A stretch of 64,000 bases of DNA, from NCBI RefSeq assembly GCF_003063335.1, contig NZ_NERX01000008.1, forward strand, positions 1 to 64,000, given 5' to 3'. Under the pieces are notes generated by a model. The model was not told where the DNA came from and did no database searches. It saw only the letters and a list, made by a program, of their open reading frames with translations. The first letter of the stretch is position 1. Each line of letters begins with the position of its first letter. Both the position numbers and the translations under genes were made by a program. Shown here piece after piece: positions 58,730 to 64,000 of the stretch. Origin of the DNA: Limnohabitans sp. MMS-10A-192. Its GTDB lineage: Bacteria > Pseudomonadota > Gammaproteobacteria > Burkholderiales > Burkholderiaceae_C.

Positions 58730-61123
58730 ATGCCAAGCCCCACACACGCACCAAGCCGCAGCGCAGCTGTTTTCAGCGCGTCGTTGCGCCCCACACTCAG
58801 CCTGATCTTGGGTGCCGCCCTGTTGGTGCCAGCTTTGTCACAAGCGCAAGGCACAGCCGCTGACGCCTCTGTCGAAGCCCCTCTCATGAGCGGCGGCCTG
58901 GGCAAAGCCGCAGAAGCCAACGCCATGGGCGGCGGTGCTGCAGCGGCGGGCCTGGCCGGTGGCATGGGTGGTGCAGGCATACAGGGCCTGGGTGGCCGCG
59001 CTGCACTGCAAGGCATGCAGCCCCAAGTGGGCGCAGGCGCACAAAGCCAAAACGTCAACCCCACCACACTGCCCGCACTGCCAGCCCTGGCCCCCACACA
59101 GTTCCAGCGCTTCGTGCAAGACGCCACCGGCAAAGCCCTGCCGCTGTATGGCTACAACCTGTTTGACCGCAGCCGCTTCCCCAGCCTGACCGACGTGCCT
59201 GTGCCCGCCAACTACGTGGTTGGCCCCGGCGACGAAATCGACCTCAAAATCTGGGGCGCTGTCGACGTCGCCATGCGCCTGCCGGTCGACCGCAACGGCC
59301 AAATCACCGTGCCCAAAGTCGGCCCCGTCACCGTGGCCGGCACCCCCGCCAGCGACCTCGACGCCCACCTCAAAAAACAAGTCGGCCGCGTGTTCGCCAA
59401 CTTCGAGCTCAGTGCCAGCATCGGCCGCCTGCGCTCCATGCAAATCTTTGTGGTCGGCCAAGCCCGCAACCCCGGCGCCTACACCGTGTCCAGCCTGTCC
59501 ACACTGATCGGCGCTTTGTTTGAAAGCGGTGGCCCCGCTGCCAGCGGCAGCATGCGCGCCGTGCAACTGGTGCGCGGCGGCAAAACCGTCACCACCCTCG
59601 ACCTGTACAAATTCATCCACGCCGGCGTCACCACTGGCGACGCCCGCCTGCTGCCCGGCGACGTCATCGTCGTGCCTGCCGCAGGCCCCCGCGTGGCCGT
59701 GACCGGCGCCACCGACACCGCCGCCATCTTCGAGCTGGCCAGCCCCGAAGAAAGCATCGGCCAACTGCTCAGCTACAGCGCCGGATCGCACACCCTGACC
59801 ACCCCGCACAAAGCCCTGCTCGAACGCGTCAACAAACAAAACGCCAAGACCCCCCGCGAAGTGCAAGAACGCACCCTGGACGCCACAGGCCTCAAAACCA
59901 CCGTGCGCGACGGCGACTTGCTCACCCTGTTCAAAATCAGCGGCCAATTTGCCAACGCCGTCACCCTGCGCGGCAACGTCGAACGCCCACTGCGCCACGC
60001 CTTCAAACCCGGCATGCGCGTGTCCGACCTGGTACCCGAAGCCGACGCCCTGATCCTGCCCGACTACTACAGCCGCAAAAACAGCTCCGTCCAATACGAA
60101 GCCCGCACCGACAAAGTCACTGGCGACAAAGTGGTCAACGACGTCAAAAACCAGCTCACCGAAATCAACTGGGACTACGCCGTCATCGAACGCCTGGACC
60201 CCAAAGCAGTCAAAACCACCCTGATCCCCTTCAACCTGGGCAAGGCCATCAAAGACAAAGACCCCGCCAACAACATCGAGCTCATGCCCGGTGACGTGGT
60301 CACCATCTTTGGCGTGGACGACATCCCCGTGCCGCTGGAAAAGCGCACCCAGTTTGTGCGCCTGGGCGGCGAAGTCAAAGTGCCTGGCATCTACCAAGTC
60401 AGCCCCGGCGAAACACTGCCCCAACTGGTGCAACGCGCAGGTGGCCTGAGCCGAGATGCTTACCTGTATGGCACCGTTTTCAGCCGCGAATCCACACGGG
60501 CGCAGCAGCAAGAAAACCTCAACCAGGCCATCCGCCGCATGGAAGCCCAAGTGCAGGCCCAAGCCGCCACCACGGTGCAAAACGTCTACGACAAAGACAG
60601 CATCAGCAACTCCCAAGCCCAAGCCGCTGGCCAACGCATGATGCTCGAGCGCCTGCGCAATCTCAAGGCCAGTGGCCGCATCGCCCTGGAGATGGACGCC
60701 GACCGCCCCGAGCTGCCCGCCCTGACCCTGCAAGACGGCGACAGCATCACCGTGCCCAGCAAGCCCAGCTTTGTGGCCGTGTTTGGCGCTGTGTTGGCCG
60801 AGAACTCTTTCATCCACCGCAGCAACGGCACAGTGGCCGACTACATCGACAAAGCCGGCCCCACCCGCGAAGCCGACCTCGAAGCCGCCATGCTCATCCG
60901 TGGTGATGGCACCGTCCTGTCCAACCGCGCCCAACGCAGCTGGGTGGGCTTTGGCAACATGAGTTTCATGAACACCCGCTTGCAACCGGGCGACTCCATC
61001 TTCATCCCCGAAGTCGTCGACCGCCGCAGCGCCTACACCCAATTCATCCAAGGCGCCAAAGACTGGACCGCCATCCTCTACCAATTCGGCATAGGCGCCG
61101 CCGCCCTCAAAACCCTGAAATAA
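58730..61123 (+). CDS. Polysaccharide export outer-membrane protein (Wza/KpsD-like, SLBB)
   Basis: A 797-residue exporter. The signal peptide region (LRPTLSLILGAALLVPALSQ) ends AQA-like without a lipobox cysteine. A Gly/Ala-rich stretch and then the Poly_export domain follow (from about residue 155, NYVVGPGDEIDLKIWGAVDV). Four SLBB-type segments come next (GQARNPGAYTV, LRGNVERPLRHAFK, LGGEVKVPGIYQVS, FGAVLAENSFIH), and the C-terminal helix is WTAILYQFGIGAAALKTLK. It should form the outer-membrane channel for a capsule or exopolysaccharide. The length is nearer to KpsD-like proteins than to Wza (about 380). An ATG at 58607 would add an unlikely 41-residue n-region, so the ATG at 58730 is chosen, without a clear ribosome-binding site. 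Confidence 0.88.
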   Translation: MPSPTHAPSRSAAVFSASLRPTLSLILGAALLVPALSQAQGTAADASVEAPLMSGGLGKAAEANAMGGGAAAAGLAGGMGGAGIQGLGGRAALQGMQPQVGAGAQSQNVNPTTLPALPALAPTQFQRFVQDATGKALPLYGYNLFDRSRFPSLTDVPVPANYVVGPGDEIDLKIWGAVDVAMRLPVDRNGQITVPKVGPVTVAGTPASDLDAHLKKQVGRVFANFELSASIGRLRSMQIFVVGQARNPGAYTVSSLSTLIGALFESGGPAASGSMRAVQLVRGGKTVTTLDLYKFIHAGVTTGDARLLPGDVIVVPAAGPRVAVTGATDTAAIFELASPEESIGQLLSYSAGSHTLTTPHKALLERVNKQNAKTPREVQERTLDATGLKTTVRDGDLLTLFKISGQFANAVTLRGNVERPLRHAFKPGMRVSDLVPEADALILPDYYSRKNSSVQYEARTDKVTGDKVVNDVKNQLTEINWDYAVIERLDPKAVKTTLIPFNLGKAIKDKDPANNIELMPGDVVTIFGVDDIPVPLEKRTQFVRLGGEVKVPGIYQVSPGETLPQLVQRAGGLSRDAYLYGTVFSRESTRAQQQENLNQAIRRMEAQVQAQAATTVQNVYDKDSISNSQAQAAGQRMMLERLRNLKASGRIALEMDADRPELPALTLQDGDSITVPSKPSFVAVFGAVLAENSFIHRSNGTVADYIDKAGPTREADLEAAMLIRGDGTVLSNRAQRSWVGFGNMSFMNTRLQPGDSIFIPEVVDRRSAYTQFIQGAKDWTAILYQFGIGAAALKTLK

Positions 61124-61143
61124 GCGCCATCGCCCCCCGAGTC

Positions 61144-61369
61144 GTCATTGCGAGGAGCGAAGCGACGCGGCAATCCAGCCCCAGCCGCCCCATCGTCATT
61201 GCCCCCCTGACCCGTCATTGCGGGCCTGACCCGGGATCCATCCCCGAATCGTCATCCCGGGCTTGACCCGGGATCCATTGAATACCTAGACCCCGGATCA
61301 AGTCCGGGGTGACAAACAAATGTCATCCCGGGCCGCAAGTCGTCATCCCGGGCCTGACCCGGGATCCAT
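61144..61369. repeat. Mixed family A and B repeat cluster, including a hybrid unit
   Basis: A family B left arm is at 61144-61178. Family A units follow, one forward ending in CCATTG near 61280, one reversed near 61290-61314 and one forward at 61342-61369. At about 61218-61241, GTCATTGCG of family B continues directly into GGCCTGACCCGGGATCCATC of family A, a hybrid. The cluster fills the gap between the export gene and the AlbA_2 gene and ends 28 bases before the latter's ATG. Confidence 0.85.
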
Positions 61370-61397
61370 CCCCGCCGCCGCAATCCACCCCCAACAC

Positions 61398-62798
61398 ATG
61401 CCCCCAAACCCCCTCCATCACTGGATCGAGTCAGGCGAAACCCAAACGCAGGAATTCAAAACCTCGTTTGACAAAGCCTGCATCGAAACCCTGGTGGCGT
61501 TTGCCAACGCCAAGGGTGGGCGCGTGCTCGTGGGCGTGACAGACCGGGGCGCAGTGCAGGGCACCACGCTGGGCAAAGAAAGCCTCAACGAATGGCTGGG
61601 CAAAATCAAAGACGCCACCAGCCCGGCCTTGATCCCCGACATCCAAGCCCACAGCGTTGACGGCAAAACCATCGTCGAAATCAGCATTGCCGAATACCCG
61701 ATCAAGCCGGTCAACACACGCGGGCGTTATTACAAACGCATCGCCAGCTCCAACCACGCGCTGAACACCGGTGAAATCGCCGACCTCTACATGCAGGCCC
61801 TGCAACTCTCGTGGGATGCTTACGAGGCCCAAGGCCACCGAGCAGAACAACTCTCATCAGAAAAAATCCGTCGCTTCATTCGGCTTGTCAACCAGCACGG
61901 ACGATTTGAACTCGACGAAACCAACCCACACGCTGCACTGGAAAAGCTCAACTACCTCAAAAATGGCCAGCCCACCTGGGCCGCCATGCTGTTGTTTGCG
62001 CAAGAGCCCCTGAGGCACAACGTCCACATCGGCCGCTTCAAAACGCCCAGCCTGATCATTGACGACCGCCAATTCACCGACACCCTGTTTGAAGTGGTCG
62101 AGCAGGCGATGAAATTCATCGTCTCGCACATCAGTGTGGCATTTGAGTTTGACGGCAGCATCCAGCGCAAAGAGCGTTTTGCCTACCCGCTGCCCGCCCT
62201 GCGCGAAGCGTTGCTCAACGCCGTGGTGCACCGCAGCTACACCGACCCCAGCGACATCCAAATCAAAATCTTTGACGACCAGATCACCATCTTCAGCCCA
62301 GGTACCTTTTATGGTGGCCTGACCGTGGCCGAAGTGCAGGCCGACAGCTACCGCTCCAGCCTGCGTAACAAACTGGTGGCCGAAGGCTTCTACCTCGTCA
62401 ACGCCATCGAAAAATACGGCAGCGGCTTCATCCGCATCCGCAAAGCCCTGCAGGACTACCCGGAAGTCCAGTTCGACATCGCCGAAAAGTTTGGCGGCGT
62501 CATGGCCACGTTTTCACTCAAGGGGGAGCCACCCCAAGACACCCTGGTTGAGGGCGTAAATGTCGGAGTAAATGTCGCAGTAAATGTCGGAGTAAATGTC
62601 GGAGTAAATGTCGGAGTAAACCCCTTACTTCAGTACATCAAAGACACACCAGGGCAACGTGCCGGTGAGATGTCCATCGCATTTTCTGTGACACGCAGAA
62701 CCATCGAACGCTGGCTCAAACAACTCAAAGACCAAGGTCACATCGAATTCCGTGGCGCCCCCAAAACCGGCGGCTACCACCCCAAACAACACAACTGA
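61398..62798 (+). CDS. AlbA_2 (Schlafen-like) ATP-binding/DNA-binding protein
   Basis: A 466-residue protein. The N-terminal AlbA_2/AAA_4 domain covers about 1-125 (ESGETQTQEFKTSFDK, AFANAKGGRVLVGVTD). A RecG-C-like ATPase region follows (PALREALLNAVVHRSYTDPS, then EKYGSGFIRIRKAL). Then comes a linker of Val-Asn-Val-Gly repeats and a C-terminal winged helix (SIAFSVTRRTIERWLKQLKD). Such proteins are often called putative transcriptional regulators or helicase-like; some relatives take part in phage defence. The linker is encoded by a 12-bp tandem repeat. The gene lies between two polysaccharide genes, with palindromic repeat clusters on both sides, and looks inserted. The ATG at 61398 follows the repeats; the frame opens upstream within them. 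Confidence 0.83.
   Translation: MPPNPLHHWIESGETQTQEFKTSFDKACIETLVAFANAKGGRVLVGVTDRGAVQGTTLGKESLNEWLGKIKDATSPALIPDIQAHSVDGKTIVEISIAEYPIKPVNTRGRYYKRIASSNHALNTGEIADLYMQALQLSWDAYEAQGHRAEQLSSEKIRRFIRLVNQHGRFELDETNPHAALEKLNYLKNGQPTWAAMLLFAQEPLRHNVHIGRFKTPSLIIDDRQFTDTLFEVVEQAMKFIVSHISVAFEFDGSIQRKERFAYPLPALREALLNAVVHRSYTDPSDIQIKIFDDQITIFSPGTFYGGLTVAEVQADSYRSSLRNKLVAEGFYLVNAIEKYGSGFIRIRKALQDYPEVQFDIAEKFGGVMATFSLKGEPPQDTLVEGVNVGVNVAVNVGVNVGVNVGVNPLLQYIKDTPGQRAGEMSIAFSVTRRTIERWLKQLKDQGHIEFRGAPKTGGYHPKQHN
62556..62621 (+). repeat. 12-bp in-frame tandem repeat in the AlbA_2 gene
   Basis: GTAAATGTCGGA is repeated five times (one copy has C for the second last G) plus a partial sixth, encoding the linker VNVGVNVAVNVG and onwards. 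Unit length is a multiple of three, so copy-number change keeps the frame and alters only linker length. Confidence 0.93.
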
Positions 62799-62832
62799 CC
62801 CCTTCCCTCGTCATCGCCCCCGACCCGTAGCT

Positions 62833-62983
62833 GTCATTGCGAGCGAAGCGCGGCAATCCAGTCCCAGCAGTCCCATCGTCATAGCCCCCTGACCCGTCAT
62901 TGCGAGGAGCGAAGCGACGCGGCAATCCAGTCTTCATGTCATCCCGACTCCAAATGTCATCCCGGACTTGATCCGGGATCCAT
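62833..62983. repeat. Family B and A repeat cluster before the Wzz-like gene
   Basis: Family B left arms are at about 62833-62863 and 62897-62931, a truncated A unit is near 62937, and a complete A unit with the GGACTTGATCC centre is at 62956-62983. The last unit ends 18 bases before the Wzz-like ATG, so it lies in that gene's leader or promoter. Confidence 0.87.
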
Positions 62984-63001
62984 CCCCCCTCCGTCCCCAA
63001 C

Positions 63002-64000
63002 ATGACCACCACCCCCGAACAACCAGACCAACCAGAAGACGAAATCAGTCTCCTGGACCTGCTCCAAGTCATCGTCGACAACCTGCGCCTGCTCGTCCTG
63101 GGCCCCTTGGCCGTCGGCATCCTGGCCCTGGGCATCAGCTTCCTCATCCCCCCCACCTACACCGCCAAAACCCAATTTTTGCCACCCCAGCAGCAGCAAA
63201 GCGCTGCTGCCAGCATGTTGGCCAGCCTGGGTGGTTTGGGTGGCCTGGCTGGTGCTGTAGGGGGCCTTAAAAACCCTGCAGACCAGTTCATCGCTTTCAT
63301 GAAGAGCAACGCTGTGCTGGATGCCCTGATCGAGCGCTACAAGCTCGAAGAGCGTTACAAGGCCGACTACAAAATGGACGCTCGCAAAACTTTGACAAAG
63401 AGAACGAACATAACATCAGGCAAAGACGGCTTGATCGCTTTGGAATTCGATGACAAAGATCCTCAGTTTGCAGCCAGCGTAGCCAATGCCTATGTTGAAG
63501 AATTGCGCAAAGTTCTTGGGCGTATGGCTGTGACAGAAGCCCAGCAACGACGACTGTTCTTTGAAAAGCAACTCACACAAGCCAAAGACAAACTCACCGC
63601 TGCAGAGCAAGCCCTCAAAGCCACCGGCATATCGGACAGTGTCCTCAAAAGCAACCCTGTCAGCGCTGTGGCTGGCATTGCTGCACTGAAAGCACAAGTC
63701 ACTGTACAAGAGGTCAAAGTCGGCGCCATGCGCGGCTACCTGGCCGAGACCGCGCCAGACTTCAAACAAGCGATGACCGAGTTGGCCAACCTGCGCGCTC
63801 AATTGACCAAGCAAGACAAAGACGACACAAGTACAGCCACTGCAGGACAGGGCGACTACATCAGCAAATACCGCGAGTTCAAATACAACGAAACATTGTT
63901 TGAACTCTTTGCCAAACAATATGAACTGGCCAAGGTCGATGAAGCCCGTGAAGGCGCTGTCATTCAAGTCCTCGACGTGGCCCAAGCACCCGAGCGCAAA
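63002..64000 (+). CDS. Wzz-family polysaccharide chain-length determinant (partial, C-terminus beyond window)
   Basis: An open frame of 333 codons runs to the window end. A short acidic N-terminus (EISLLDLLQVIVDNL) precedes the first membrane helix (LRLLVLGPLAVGILALGISF), then PPTYTAKTQFLPPQQQQSAA, the usual Wzz order. A Gly/Leu-rich segment and a long coiled-coil periplasmic domain (from about residue 170) follow. The second membrane helix would be beyond the edge. Wzz proteins set the length of O-antigen or exopolysaccharide chains and pair with export proteins like the one at 58730. No clear Shine-Dalgarno is seen, and a palindrome ends 18 bases upstream of the ATG. Confidence 0.85.
   Translation, partial: MTTTPEQPDQPEDEISLLDLLQVIVDNLRLLVLGPLAVGILALGISFLIPPTYTAKTQFLPPQQQQSAAASMLASLGGLGGLAGAVGGLKNPADQFIAFMKSNAVLDALIERYKLEERYKADYKMDARKTLTKRTNITSGKDGLIALEFDDKDPQFAASVANAYVEELRKVLGRMAVTEAQQRRLFFEKQLTQAKDKLTAAEQALKATGISDSVLKSNPVSAVAGIAALKAQVTVQEVKVGAMRGYLAETAPDFKQAMTELANLRAQLTKQDKDDTSTATAGQGDYISKYREFKYNETLFELFAKQYELAKVDEAREGAVIQVLDVAQAPERK

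Noticed and set aside
61320..61397. Longer N-terminus for the AlbA_2 protein
   Set aside because: The added residues would translate only family A repeat sequence; family proteins begin near ESGETQTQEFK.

Overview
The window looks like chromosome of a GC-rich betaproteobacterium of the order Burkholderiales, most likely Comamonadaceae (Limnohabitans/Rhodoferax/Polaromonas type). The evidence is a Bug-type periplasmic binding protein, a double-length UvrA, a liu leucine-catabolism cluster with an AraC regulator, MHS-type transporters and the dispersed palindromes seen in this order. This placement is inferred from gene content only. I saw no rRNA or tRNA gene and no CRISPR array.

Layout. 1-124: tail of an IS3-type insertion sequence. 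255-1238: SbtA/DUF897-type bicarbonate permease. 1248-7056: a probable light/UV-response divergon. Its left arm is a four-gene unit (MerR-type regulator, unknown membrane-anchored protein, FAD photolyase, iron-sulfur photolyase). Its right arm holds an Rrf2-type regulator, a DUF2256 zinc-ribbon protein and an HNH nuclease. The two regulators share an AT-rich spacer with a 14-bp direct repeat. 7124-9156: actP and its DUF485 partner. 9304-17664: AraC regulator and leucine/isovalerate catabolism genes (liuB, liuC, liuD, liuE), interrupted by a vapBC module and ghrA. 17668-21414: YbaK-type deacylase, DUF1289 protein, HCCA isomerase, then an overlapping phosphatase and kinase-UspA fusion pair. 21421-23955: orphan DUF4212 protein, an MHS transporter with expression-optimised codons, and a small one-helix protein. 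24087-30071: double-length UvrA with three in-frame palindromic insertions. 30270-33561: methyltransferase, HAD phosphatase and DamX-like SPOR protein. 33751-35726: Bug solute-binding protein overlapping a haloacetate-dehalogenase-like hydrolase.

35889-64000 is a biofilm/surface region. Two GCCAATTGGC palindromes precede an OmpA-family protein and a 6701-residue BapA/LapA-like adhesin that fills almost a third of the window. Then come a dense array of palindromic repeats with a 215-bp higher-order period, a small GIY-YIG nuclease embedded in it, a Wza/KpsD-like polysaccharide exporter, a repeat-bounded AlbA_2 (Schlafen-like) protein, and the start of a Wzz-like chain-length protein cut by the window end.

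Two palindromic repeat families run through the window. Family A is a 29-bp unit with the core ATCCCGGG-cttga-CCCGGGAT. Family B is a longer element starting GTCATTGCGAG. They occupy intergenic gaps, the 5' regions of several genes and, in uvrA, the coding sequence. The best candidates for something undescribed are the association of these repeats with the GIY-YIG gene and their in-frame spread into uvrA. Next is the MerR-controlled photolyase operon, whose regulator lacks recognisable B12-binding motifs.
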